From a virus: 51,220 nt of DNA. The position numbers and the translations under genes were made by a program. Every line of letters starts with the position of its first letter. Position 1 is the stretch's first letter. The notes under the pieces are model-generated. The model did not search any database, was not told the origin of the DNA, and saw only the letters and a program-made list of their open reading frames with translations. Location of the stretch: the IMG/VR virus record IMGVR_UViG_3300005096_000113, positions 1 to 51,220 of that record. One strand, written 5' to 3'. Below, piece by piece: positions 1 to 6,460 of this stretch.

Positions 1-174
1 GCTTGCAGTAGCAAGGAATGGGCCAACTTGTGTTGGTACGGATCTTGCAGTAGCAATAAGCATGCCAATGGCATGTGGCATTGGGCTTGCAGTAGCAAGG
101 AATGGGCCAACTTGTGTTGGTACGGGGCTTGCAATAGCAATAATCATGCCAACGGCATGTGGCATGGGGCTTGC
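1..174. repeat. 42-bp tandem repeat cluster A
   Basis: Four consecutive copies of a 42-base unit and the start of a fifth are present; the landmark CTTGC falls at 2, 44, 86, 128 and 170, an exact 42-base period. Copies 1 and 3 are near identical, as are copies 2 and 4, giving an 84-base higher-order period. Each unit holds two small dyads: TTGC-N4-GCAA, then either CCAAC-N4-GTTGG or ATGCC-N3-GGCAT. The second stem differs between subtypes but remains paired, which suggests that structure is conserved. A related cluster lies at 1285-1422. The window begins inside the first unit, so the array may continue past the edge. Function unknown. Confidence 0.9.
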
Positions 175-180
175 ATAACG

Positions 181-214
181 AAAAAGCCCCTTGCTATTTA
201 AGGCAAGGGGCTTT
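181..214 (-). terminator. Intrinsic terminator closing the left minus-strand cassette
   Basis: A perfect 12-bp stem (183-194 paired with 203-214) with an 8-base loop. Read on the minus strand the hairpin is followed by five T (181-185), as expected for an intrinsic terminator downstream of the leftward genes at 243-1125. On the plus strand no T-run follows. Confidence 0.9.
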
Positions 215-242
215 GGGGTTTAAAAGGGGAAAGGAAAGGGGC

Positions 243-446
243 TTAGCAGTTGCCTAAGTGCTCATGCATGGCATAGTAATGGTCATTGCATAGCTCTATC
301 CTGACGGCCGTTGCATGCGCCTCTACGGTCACTTCCCGCACGTCATTGAACAACGCGCCGTTGCAACAATCGCACTTTCCGTGCTGCGTGTCTTCCAATT
401 GGTCAATGACGTAATCTATTTCTGAAACGTTGAATAATTTATTCAT
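243..446 (-). CDS. Small Cys-rich hypothetical protein (67 aa)
   Basis: Not recognised. It is the last gene of the leftward cassette, directly before the terminator at 181-214. The start ATG is preceded by AAAGGA on the minus strand. The protein is acidic in its first third and carries a CDCC cluster near residues 25-28, a later Cys near 53 and a terminal Cys, with several His residues (NDHYYAMHEH) near the C-terminus, so metal binding is possible but unproven. No signal peptide or membrane segment is visible. The three genes upstream on the same strand are also tiny, and all four may form one transcript. Confidence 0.65.
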   Translation of the reverse strand: MNKLFNVSEIDYVIDQLEDTQHGKCDCCNGALFNDVREVTVEAHATAVRIELCNDHYYAMHEHLGNC

Positions 447-459
447 AATTTGTTTTCCT

Positions 460-750
460 TTAGGATTGTTTGAAAAATAATTTAATAGCTTCTAATAAAA
501 AAATAGCGATTAGCCCTTTAGAAAAAATTAAGACTAAACAAATTATTTTTTCCACTGTGCTGTTGTCGGGAATTAATTCCTTAAAAGGACCATGATAATT
601 CGTCCAATTTTTGCCACGTACAATCCCCCTGACTGTCTTGCGGCGATCACGGATGGAGTACTCCCCAACAATAATGAAACGGCCTATAGGGGCCGCCTCA
701 CTTTCTTTTCGGTCAGCGGCCGTGAAAAAATTATCGGCGCGATCAGTCAT
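460..750 (-). CDS. Small protein with C-terminal membrane segment (96 aa)
   Basis: Not recognised. The first 60 residues are polar and charged. Residues about 68-92 form a hydrophobic stretch (IICLVLIFSKGLIAIFLLEA) that is likely to be one membrane segment, giving a tail-anchored topology. The start codon is 3 bases from the stop of the preceding gene (753-911) and the stop is 13 bases before the next start, so this is an operon. The ribosome site is only a weak GGGG. Possible roles include lysis or superinfection exclusion, inferred only from size, membrane segment and context. Confidence 0.6.
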   Translation of the reverse strand: MTDRADNFFTAADRKESEAAPIGRFIIVGEYSIRDRRKTVRGIVRGKNWTNYHGPFKELIPDNSTVEKIICLVLIFSKGLIAIFLLEAIKLFFKQS

Positions 751-752
751 GA

Positions 753-911
753 TTAAACCCCATTAACCGCGCGGTTAATAAAGTCCGCTTTATCAGTGGT
801 GATTTCAGCCGCAACTTCGGCCATTTTTTTCGTACCCACGTCTGTGATCACAGGCAAAACCGCGTGTTGAAAAATGAGTCCTAAAACAATAACAATGATA
901 AGTTTTTTCAT
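753..911 (-). CDS. Short secreted or membrane peptide (52 aa)
   Basis: A short reading frame with an ATG at 911-909 and AGGAAA a few bases upstream on the minus strand. The N-terminus is MKKLIIVIVLGLIF, a short positively charged start followed by a hydrophobic stretch typical of a signal peptide or membrane anchor; the remainder is a soluble, mixed-charge tail of about 35 residues. It ends 2 bases before the start of the next gene. Its leader (921-955) is a diverged copy of the leader of the gene at 964-1125, suggesting shared control or duplication. No family recognised. Confidence 0.55.
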   Translation of the reverse strand: MKKLIIVIVLGLIFQHAVLPVITDVGTKKMAEVAAEITTDKADFINRAVNGV

Positions 912-920
912 TTTGATTTT

Positions 921-1160
921 CCTATGTTGTGTTGTCGTTACTTAATGTATCGGCCCGGCTAAATTAATCTTTAGCAAAAATCGGATAAATATATAACCAT
1001 AAAAAGTAAAGACCAAAGCCCCATAAGCTAACTATTACTGAATACTTAATGGAAGCATAAATAATAATTTCCATAATAAATACTATAACTAAAACAAAAA
1101 TTGCAGTAAGTTTTAATTCGGTCATGTTGATTTCCTATGTTGTTACTTAATGTATCGACC
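921..1160 (-). repeat. Duplicated leader sequence (921-955 and 1134-1160)
   Basis: The upstream regions of two adjacent small minus-strand genes share CCTATGTTG, then TTACTTAATGTATCG, then RCC. The copy at 921-955 has about 8 extra bases in the middle. Both include the ribosome-binding AGGAAA on the minus strand. This indicates duplication of a gene-start module or a common regulatory element. Confidence 0.7.
964..1125 (-). CDS. Short membrane protein (53 aa)
   Basis: A short frame starting at ATG 1125-1123 with AGGAAA just upstream on the minus strand. Almost the whole protein is hydrophobic: residues about 7-24 (TAIFVLVIVFIMEIII) and about 31-50 (a Trp/Tyr/Leu/Phe-rich stretch) would form two membrane segments with a short link. 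It ends in KD. It is the first gene of the leftward cassette. A two-segment hydrophobic peptide of this size could be a holin-like or exclusion protein, but no family signature was seen. Confidence 0.55.
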   Translation of the reverse strand: MTELKLTAIFVLVIVFIMEIIIYASIKYSVIVSLWGFGLYFLWLYIYPIFAKD

Positions 1161-1188
1161 TATCTTTTTTTTTCTTTAGGATTATTTA

Positions 1189-1249
1189 TTGTCGATAAAA
1201 TTTACATAGAAAATTTAGGCTTAACAATTTGTCGATAGAATTTACACAG
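1189..1249. repeat. Pair of 21-bp direct repeats, 40 bp apart
   Basis: TTGTCGATARAATTTACAYAG occurs at 1189-1209 and 1229-1249 with two mismatches. The spacing of 40 bases is close to four helical turns. An inverted copy of the core (TATCGAC) lies at 1153-1159. The position upstream of the leftward cassette suggests operator or protein-binding sites. The whole 1126-1574 interval contains no convincing gene. Confidence 0.7.
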
Positions 1250-1284
1250 CTGAAAACAAGCATCGTGCCAAATCTTTTGGTCCG

Positions 1285-1422
1285 GGGTTTGCATATGCAA
1301 GGGGTGTGCCAAAGGCACATGGCATAGGGATTGCAGTACGCAAGGAATGTGCCAAAGGTACATGGCATGGGGTTTGCATATGCAAAGGGTGTGCCAATTT
1401 GTGTTGGTATGGGATTTGCATA
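1285..1422. repeat. 42-bp tandem repeat cluster B
   Basis: Three full units of 42-43 bases and a partial fourth; the landmark TTGC starts at 1289, 1331, 1374 and 1416. Units contain TTGCATATGCAA or TTGC-N4-GCAA followed by GTGCC-AAA-GGCAC, or in the third unit CCAAT-N4-GTTGG. They are clearly related to cluster A at 1-174. The two clusters bracket the minus-strand small-gene cassette. Open frames through the array arise because 42 is a multiple of three and are not taken as genes. Confidence 0.88.
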
Positions 1423-1574
1423 AAAACTCGCGGGGCGGCCCTCATGGGTAGGTCTATATCGTAATGATAATTTTCCCGAAATTTACTAACTTATAAATAT
1501 TTTGAATTTTCAAAAAAAATTGAATTTGATTTTTGAAATTGTAATTTTTATTCTATCTTTTGTTTTTCAAAAAA
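1423..1574. other. A+T-rich non-coding stretch
   Basis: From about 1490 to 1574 the sequence is almost entirely A and T, with long T and A runs and imperfect inverted copies of GAATTTTCAA-like words. It lies between repeat cluster B and the 3' end of the RusA-like gene. No gene was seen. It could be a DNA-unwinding or promoter-containing region. Confidence 0.4.
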
Positions 1575-2060
1575 TTAGAATATTAGATTCTTTTTATTTT
1601 CAATTTCCGAAAAAAAATCTTTTATGAATTTAGGGTTAACATATTCAAGTATGACAATATCTGTCTTTACCTCTGATGATTTATGAGAAAACACAGCTAA
1701 GTCCATTAGGCATTCTCTTGAGTCATCATGTATAATGCTTAACCCTGATGGGGCGCGCGTTTTATGGTATCGGATAAAACAATCAAGTAAAGGCTTTATG
1801 CCACCTACTAAGCCGTCTATATCAGATCTAGCTGGCTTAGGTGAATGACGGCATATATATACAATACAATGCTTAAATGGGTTGGTTATTAGCTCTCTAT
1901 TACTTGATAGTGAAGCGGCCAACTGGGCTTTTAATGAATGCCTAAGCGCCGCGTATTCCCGATAGTTTAATTGCCTTAACTCATTTGATGTAGGTACCCT
2001 AACTGGGATTGATAGCTGAACGATTCGACTGCTATTTGATAAGATGTAATCAGTATCCAT
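1575..2060 (-). CDS. RusA-like Holliday junction resolvase (putative)
   Basis: A 161-residue protein. RusA-family endonucleases resolve Holliday junctions and other branched DNA, using clustered Asp residues as metal ligands. Here residues about 78-97 read RSDIDGLVGGIKPLLDCFI and residues about 109-125 read IIHDDSRECLMDLAVFSHK, matching the family layout of an Asp-rich first motif, a following K..LD.L helix and a later DD motif with a Lys. Length is a little above the usual 120-140. It diverges from the plus-strand exonuclease operon, consistent with recombination-linked replication. The assignment rests on motif spacing only and the match is partial. Confidence 0.5.
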   Translation of the reverse strand: MDTDYILSNSSRIVQLSIPVRVPTSNELRQLNYREYAALRHSLKAQLAASLSSNRELITNPFKHCIVYICRHSPKPARSDIDGLVGGIKPLLDCFIRYHKTRAPSGLSIIHDDSRECLMDLAVFSHKSSEVKTDIVILEYVNPKFIKDFFSEIENKKNLIF

Positions 2061-2093
2061 AAGCCCTCTTTAATTTGTTATTAATGAAAAGAG

Positions 2094-2099
2094 TATAAT
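2094..2099 (+). promoter_or_regulatory. Likely -10 box of the plus-strand early operon
   Basis: A consensus TATAAT lies 30 bases before the start codon at 2130, in the 69-bp divergent gap between 2060 and 2130. No good -35 hexamer was found at 16-18 bases; TTTAAT at 2069-2074 is 19 bases away. An activator or a relaxed -35 may be involved. Confidence 0.5.
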
Positions 2100-2129
2100 C
2101 TAATTATCTCAATTACTAAAGGAAAGGCA

Positions 2130-2348
2130 ATGAAAAGCAATAAAGCTAAGCATGACATTATCGCTATGATTAACCGAGTCGCCAGTCTTGTTGATGCTGT
2201 TACTATTTCCAGCAAATACCATACCACTTTAAATGAGATGGCCGAGGAGTCTAAGAAGCATGCCGGTTATGACTGGGAAGTTTCTAAGCGCGGGACTAAG
2301 ATATACTATAGAAACGTATTAATAAGGTTTTCAACTAATGGAAAATAA
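2130..2348 (+). CDS. Hypothetical protein (72 aa)
   Basis: Not recognised. A small basic protein with a helical-looking N-terminal half and a C-terminal segment YDWEVSKRGTKIYYRNVLIRFS that looks like a short beta hairpin. AAAGGAAAGG precedes the ATG. Its last codons overlap the start of the exonuclease gene by 11 bases, so the two are translationally coupled. As first gene of the early operon it may be made very early. Function cannot be inferred. Confidence 0.65.
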   Translation: MKSNKAKHDIIAMINRVASLVDAVTISSKYHTTLNEMAEESKKHAGYDWEVSKRGTKIYYRNVLIRFSTNGK

Positions 2349-3414
2349 AAACATAAAAGAAATTATTATCACCTCACTTGATGAGCCTACTGATGATGGT
2401 AATCGGTCTCATTTGGGATTTTCGGAGATAGGTAAAGATGCTCGACTGATATGGCTTAAATTTAGATGGTCTTTTTCAAAGCTAATTACCGGTAAACAGG
2501 AGCGAATATTTTCTGTTGGCCATTCACTTGAATCCGTAATTATTAATCAATTAAAGCGAAACCTTAATATTGTTACTGAGGTTAATGGTAAGCAGATAAG
2601 CTATTCGTACCTATCTGGCCATGTTGGTGGGTCTCAAGACGGAGCTACTTTAATTGACAACGAATGGTATTTAGTTGAGATAAAAACATCTTGCCATAAT
2701 GTTTTCTTAACCGCGAAAAGAAAGAAATTGATTGAATGGAACCCCGGATACTATACCCAAATGCAATGCTATATGGCGTCAGGGAAATATAATAATGGAA
2801 TCTTTATTATCATTGATAAGAACTCAGGTGAGTGCCATATAGAGGTCATTGCCCAAGATCCGATGATACTTAGCGCGTCATTAGATAAGGCTGAAGCGAT
2901 ATTCTCACACCATATTCCAGAATCATCATGGCGGTCAAGATCAAATTATGAGGCAAAGTTTTTAAGCCAGATAGATCAGGAAATATACTGGGGTGACAGA
3001 ATACCTAAACCTAATTGCCGTAATTGTAAGCATGTTGAAATAATTAATGATGGAAAAAAAGAAGGCGGGTGGAGGTGTAATATGTATAATAAAAACGTTC
3101 CCTTAAGCTTCCAAGGTGTAGGATGTGATCGTCACGTTTTTTTTGAAGACTTTATTCCATTTGGCAGGCATAAAGAATATGATGAGTGTTACGACATGGG
3201 AGATGTGTTAGTATTTAATTCATCAGCTAATTTATCAATCGGTGCTAACCGCGCAGAAGTACTTGAGCTAACATCGAAAGAGATACATAAAATATCAAAT
3301 AATGATGTTTTCCTGCCAATGAATAAGCCTGCCCTTAATAACTATTTAAACGGACTTAAAAACATAAAAGATGTGTTCCAATCTGATATTATCACGGATG
3401 ATAAAATAACATAA
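2338..3414 (+). CDS. PD-(D/E)XK exonuclease, Cas4/RecB-like
   Basis: 358 residues. The nuclease core is visible: GHSLE (Glu about 65), GSQDGAT (Asp about 101), VEIKTS (Glu 114 and Lys 116) and YYTQMQCYM (Gln about 141), the order of a RecB/YqaJ-type exonuclease. A C-terminal set of Cys (PNCRNCKH, then RCNMYNK, then GCDRH, residues about 225-265) resembles the Cys cluster of Cas4/AddB-like nucleases and could hold Zn or an Fe-S cluster. Such phage proteins resect DNA ends to give single strands for annealing; a DUF669 protein lies just downstream and a Sak4-like ATPase in another operon, which fits. A regulatory or structural C-terminal 90 residues is unassigned. Confidence 0.8.
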   Translation: MENKNIKEIIITSLDEPTDDGNRSHLGFSEIGKDARLIWLKFRWSFSKLITGKQERIFSVGHSLESVIINQLKRNLNIVTEVNGKQISYSYLSGHVGGSQDGATLIDNEWYLVEIKTSCHNVFLTAKRKKLIEWNPGYYTQMQCYMASGKYNNGIFIIIDKNSGECHIEVIAQDPMILSASLDKAEAIFSHHIPESSWRSRSNYEAKFLSQIDQEIYWGDRIPKPNCRNCKHVEIINDGKKEGGWRCNMYNKNVPLSFQGVGCDRHVFFEDFIPFGRHKEYDECYDMGDVLVFNSSANLSIGANRAEVLELTSKEIHKISNNDVFLPMNKPALNNYLNGLKNIKDVFQSDIITDDKIT

Positions 3415-3429
3415 TGAGGCTAAAGTTTT

Positions 3430-3780
3430 ATGAATAATGAAACGCTGCATGCGAATCGAATTGAAAAAGTAATTATTTCACAGAAACAATTAAAAAGGAC
3501 GGACAAGACATTATTAATGGAGCCCGGTGTTTTTAAAATAGATAGGGAGCATAAGACAAAGTACCTTATATTTTTCGTTGATAATTCCGTTATTGCCACT
3601 ACTTCAATGGTACAGGCAGTTGATTATTGCATCACTTATGTCCGAGGGATGGCAGATTCCCTTATCTTTTCACCAGATAGCTCTGAGTACGCTAAACTGC
3701 ATCGCGTACAATCTGGGCTACTAAAAGCAAGAAACAATTTAATGAAAGCGCTAGGGAAGCGACATATAGCTGTTGTTTAA
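3430..3780 (+). CDS. Hypothetical protein (116 aa)
   Basis: Not recognised. It starts 15 bases after the exonuclease stop, with GAGG about 10 bases before the ATG. The sequence is basic at both ends with a predicted beta-rich centre (KYLIFFVDNSVIATTSM). No signal peptide or membrane segment. Its place between the exonuclease and the DUF669 protein suggests a DNA-metabolism accessory role, which is inference from position only. Confidence 0.65.
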   Translation: MNNETLHANRIEKVIISQKQLKRTDKTLLMEPGVFKIDREHKTKYLIFFVDNSVIATTSMVQAVDYCITYVRGMADSLIFSPDSSEYAKLHRVQSGLLKARNNLMKALGKRHIAVV

Positions 3781-3803
3781 TTTTCCATAAAAAGAGAGAT
3801 AAA

Positions 3804-4304
3804 ATGAGCTTATTACCTGATATTAATTTTAATGACGTTCCTGATAGTAATATTATCCCTGAAGGGAAGTATTGCTTGACTCCTGTTAAATGGGAGATTA
3901 AGCCAACGATTAATAAACTTGGCGAGATTTTATGGGTAACGTTCCAAGTGAGGAATGGAGAGCATAAAAATAAGCAGTTTTCTTATAACTACAATGCTCG
4001 CAACAAAAACCCAGAAGCAGTCCGCATTGGCATGATGGATCTGAAGCGACTCTTGCGAGCTTGCGGCCATACTGGTGATATTGGGCCATTAACTAAGGAG
4101 CTTCTTGATAGCATCATTGGCCAGCTTGTTGAATGCGAGGTTACCGTTGAAAAGCAAGTTGGATACGAAGATACTAACAAGATAAAGAATCCAAAGCTTT
4201 TCAAGCAATCAGGACTTAATGAGCGCAAGCCGGTAATCCAAGCTGAGCCAGTAACAACGGATGACGATTTAGACGCAACAATCGAATCTGATGTTCCATT
4301 TTAG
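3804..4304 (+). CDS. DUF669-family protein, probable ssDNA-binding partner
   Basis: 166 residues. The pattern IPEGKYCLTPVKWEIKPT near residue 18, a middle block in which KNKQFSYNYNARNKNPEA precedes a helix MMDLKRLLRACG, and a late N-K-I-K-N-P-K-L-F segment fit the DUF669 family, phage proteins commonly encoded next to RecA-like annealing ATPases, exonucleases or helicases and thought to bind single-stranded DNA. It has an acidic C-terminus (DDDLDATIESDVPF) ending in a hydrophobic PF, like the partner-recruiting tip of bacterial SSB. That SSB-like tail is a direct observation and supports the role. The ribosome site AGAGAG precedes the ATG. Confidence 0.75.
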   Translation: MSLLPDINFNDVPDSNIIPEGKYCLTPVKWEIKPTINKLGEILWVTFQVRNGEHKNKQFSYNYNARNKNPEAVRIGMMDLKRLLRACGHTGDIGPLTKELLDSIIGQLVECEVTVEKQVGYEDTNKIKNPKLFKQSGLNERKPVIQAEPVTTDDDLDATIESDVPF

Positions 4305-4315
4305 GGGAAATAATA

Positions 4316-4822
4316 ATGAGTAAATTTATTTCAGGTGACATTATCCTTACACGTTTTGGTACAATACCCGGTGTTGGATGTTATGGCCGATTAGATTATT
4401 CGTTCCATGATTTATCGGTTGGCCATGTATTAACTGTTGAAGCGCCATGGGTTAATAATACGCCAAACATTTCTTGCATACCGACAGGAACCTATCAGTT
4501 ACTTCCCCATCCTTTTGATGAGAATAAAATCCGACTCATTAGCTCTGCGTTGGATGTTTATATGCAAGCAAGCGACTCTGAGTATATTAGAGCAAAAATG
4601 GGAGGCCTTATTGCTCGCTGGGGGATCAATATCGAGATTGCCAATGTGCCATCGCAGATAGAGGGGTGCATCGCGCTAGGGACCAAGCATGACGTCTTAA
4701 GCATTAAGGGTCATCGCCCTCAATTAGGCGTATGGGGTGCCCGTGTTGCCATTGAGGAGTTTATTGGGTATCTGGACAAAGAGAAGCTATCTAATGGCGA
4801 GTACTCAATAATTATCGAATAG
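4316..4822 (+). CDS. DUF5675-family protein (168 aa)
   Basis: The layout LTRFGTIPGVGCYGRL, then VLTVEAPWVNNTPNISCIPTG, then INIEIANVPSQIEGCIALG matches the DUF5675 family of phage and bacterial proteins. In typical members the last block carries a His and a GC pair that resembles the active site of L,D-transpeptidases; here the Cys (about residue 120) is kept but the His position appears to be Glu, so activity is uncertain. AGGGGAAA precedes the ATG. A terminator follows at 4844. A diverged relative lies at 5813-6412. Cell-wall activity is inference only. Confidence 0.7.
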   Translation: MSKFISGDIILTRFGTIPGVGCYGRLDYSFHDLSVGHVLTVEAPWVNNTPNISCIPTGTYQLLPHPFDENKIRLISSALDVYMQASDSEYIRAKMGGLIARWGINIEIANVPSQIEGCIALGTKHDVLSIKGHRPQLGVWGARVAIEEFIGYLDKEKLSNGEYSIIIE

Positions 4823-4843
4823 CAAGTAATCACTTAACAACAG

Positions 4844-4868
4844 CCCTACCATCCGGTGGGGTTTTTTT
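4844..4868 (+). terminator. Intrinsic terminator after the DUF5675 gene
   Basis: CCCTACC (4844-4850), a 4-base loop and GGTGGGG (4855-4861) pair with one G-T, followed by seven T. It is almost identical to the terminator at 5710-5733, pointing to a duplicated 3' end. Confidence 0.9.
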
Positions 4869-4986
4869 ATGCCTACCATAAGTCAATGATAAGTTTAATA
4901 TAGGATACTTTATGGAAGTTGCAGTTAAAGGTAATCCTCTTTAATCTACTTCGTTATTTTCAATTTTTTAATAAGGGTATAAGATA

Positions 4987-5685
4987 ATGAAAAAATTTAT
5001 AATTCAAGCCGGTATAGTAGCTTCAGCTTTAGCATTAAATGTGGCAAGCGCCTCGTTAATCCACAGTGTGAATTTGGATTTTGAAGGTGAGTGGCTTTAT
5101 GAATACCCAGGGTCTTCTGTTGTAATTTCTACTAGCTTATTAAATGGATTTTATAATGGCGGAACTGACTCATTAGGTCTGTCTGGTACTGATTTAGGAG
5201 TTGATTCTACTGGAGTAGCCAAAAATGTAATTGGCGTTGGGAACCCGTTTAAATCACCTGGTGGGGGTGGGGTAGGTTTCTCTATCCCTATCAACGGCCC
5301 TGCTATTTTTAGTTTTGAGAGCGGATTCGATTCAATTGAATTTGATTCAATGGCATGGAGAAGTGCGCAATTTGAAATTTATAGCGAAGCAAATGCATTA
5401 GGTGATTTGATTTTTTCAGGAATTACAGCTTGGTCAAACACTTTCTGCTATAAATCCGCGAGATATCAAAGGTCTTGTTGGGAAGAGAATAAGGTTGATA
5501 TTTTAGATATAGCTAAATCCATAAAATTTTTACCGCCTAAAGGTTATGCTTTATTTTTTGACGATATAACCTTCAGTAATTCAAAGGCTCATGATGTATC
5601 TGAACCTAAATTATTTTTATTATTCTTGCTCTTATCCATTTTTATTATCTTTACCACTAAAAGGCGAGTAGTCAGCCATTATTAA
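4987..5685 (+). CDS. Secreted protein with PEP-CTERM-like sorting tail (232 aa)
   Basis: Signal peptide at the N-terminus (MKKFIIQAGIVASALALNVASA). The middle is a Gly/Ser-rich beta-sandwich-like domain of about 180 residues with a FDDITFSN segment, common in PEP-CTERM proteins. The C-terminus has SEP (about residue 206), a hydrophobic span KLFLLFLLLSIFIIF and a basic KRR end, the tripartite layout of an exosortase recognition tail, although the canonical PEP is SEP. Two Cys (FCYKSARYQRSC) may form a disulphide. Such proteins are exported, processed by exosortase at the inner membrane and linked to extracellular polysaccharide in Gram-negative bacteria. A second example is at 6971. Unusual cargo for a phage. 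Confidence 0.7.
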   Translation: MKKFIIQAGIVASALALNVASASLIHSVNLDFEGEWLYEYPGSSVVISTSLLNGFYNGGTDSLGLSGTDLGVDSTGVAKNVIGVGNPFKSPGGGGVGFSIPINGPAIFSFESGFDSIEFDSMAWRSAQFEIYSEANALGDLIFSGITAWSNTFCYKSARYQRSCWEENKVDILDIAKSIKFLPPKGYALFFDDITFSNSKAHDVSEPKLFLLFLLLSIFIIFTTKRRVVSHY

Positions 5686-5709
5686 ATAACAAATAACACT
5701 TAGCAATAA

Positions 5710-5733
5710 CCCTACCATTCGGTGGGGTTTTTT
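5710..5733 (+). terminator. Intrinsic terminator after the first PEP-CTERM-like gene
   Basis: CCCTACC (5710-5716), a 4-base loop, GGTGGGG (5721-5727) and six T. It matches the 4844 terminator except in one loop base. Confidence 0.9.
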
Positions 5734-5812
5734 AATACCTTCTTAATATTCAGCTTGTATATTCTTTATTCAGAGTAGCCATTTCGGTTGCTCATTTTTT
5801 GAGGAAATATTT

Positions 5813-6412
5813 ATGGAAAACGAAACAAGAAAAGGTCCGCCGGTTAATAACCCAATGTGCATTGAGCTTCATCGAACGAGTCGAGATGCCTATATGTATT
5901 ACGGTGAGCTTAGGGTCTATCATAGCCCGACTGAAAGCCTGGTTTATGCGACGGTAGCAAGCGCTAATCATACAAGGGATAATAAGACAGCCGCGCTGCC
6001 AGTAGGTGGGTATTATTTAAACCGAGGGGAGCATGATGGGCTTAATATTAACCTATTAAGCGATAAATTCTATACTTTTCGACTGGGTTTTGGTTTACCT
6101 ATCGCGGCGGCTAGAAAAGAAATAAAAACGTTATCTAATCCACCTCTCATACGGTGGGATATCTCATTAAAACCATTTCCGTCAAATTTTAAATGTAGCC
6201 ACTTATCATTGGAGCATTTAAAAGGTGGCATTGGTGTCGCTATGACTCATGAGGATATTGTGGCAGGCGGTATGGTTGCTTGGCGATCAGGAAACCGAGC
6301 CATGGAAGAAATAATCATAAACCATAGCCATATGATGGAGCCTCAAGGTGGAGGGCGTAAAAATGATGTAAGTACAACAATGATACTCGGCATCTACCCT
6401 CTCGAAGATTAA
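5813..6412 (+). CDS. Diverged DUF5675-like protein (199 aa)
   Basis: Not firmly recognised, but the block LIRWDISLKPFPS followed by LKGGIGVAMTHEDI aligns with IARWGINIEIANVPS then IEGCIALGTKHDVL of the protein at 4316-4822, and the N-terminal halves share an L-x-R / G-E-L / TVAS...LPVGGYYL order. The GC pair is GG here, so the putative nucleophile is lost. It may be a non-catalytic paralog, for example a structural or binding protein. It stands alone between terminators at 5710 and 6435 and starts with ATG after GAGGAAA. Paralogy is my alignment by eye. Confidence 0.5.
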   Translation: MENETRKGPPVNNPMCIELHRTSRDAYMYYGELRVYHSPTESLVYATVASANHTRDNKTAALPVGGYYLNRGEHDGLNINLLSDKFYTFRLGFGLPIAAARKEIKTLSNPPLIRWDISLKPFPSNFKCSHLSLEHLKGGIGVAMTHEDIVAGGMVAWRSGNRAMEEIIINHSHMMEPQGGGRKNDVSTTMILGIYPLED

Positions 6413-6434
6413 CTGTAAATCTCATCATAGCGAG

Positions 6435-6460
6435 CCCGCACTGAGAATGCGGGTTTTTTT
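6435..6460 (+). terminator. Intrinsic terminator
   Basis: CCCGCA (6435-6440), a 7-base loop, TGCGGG (6448-6453) and seven T. It closes the gene at 5813-6412. Confidence 0.92.

Noticed and set aside
1-1422. CRISPR array from the regular 42-bp units
   Set aside because: There are no variable spacers; the repeats are directly joined, and no cas genes are present. The Cas4-like nuclease at 2338 is a phage recombination exonuclease.
1186-1445. Two overlapping minus-strand frames across the 42-bp repeats
   Set aside because: They are open only because the repeat length is a multiple of three and lacks stops in these frames; no ribosome site and strange Cys/Trp/His composition.
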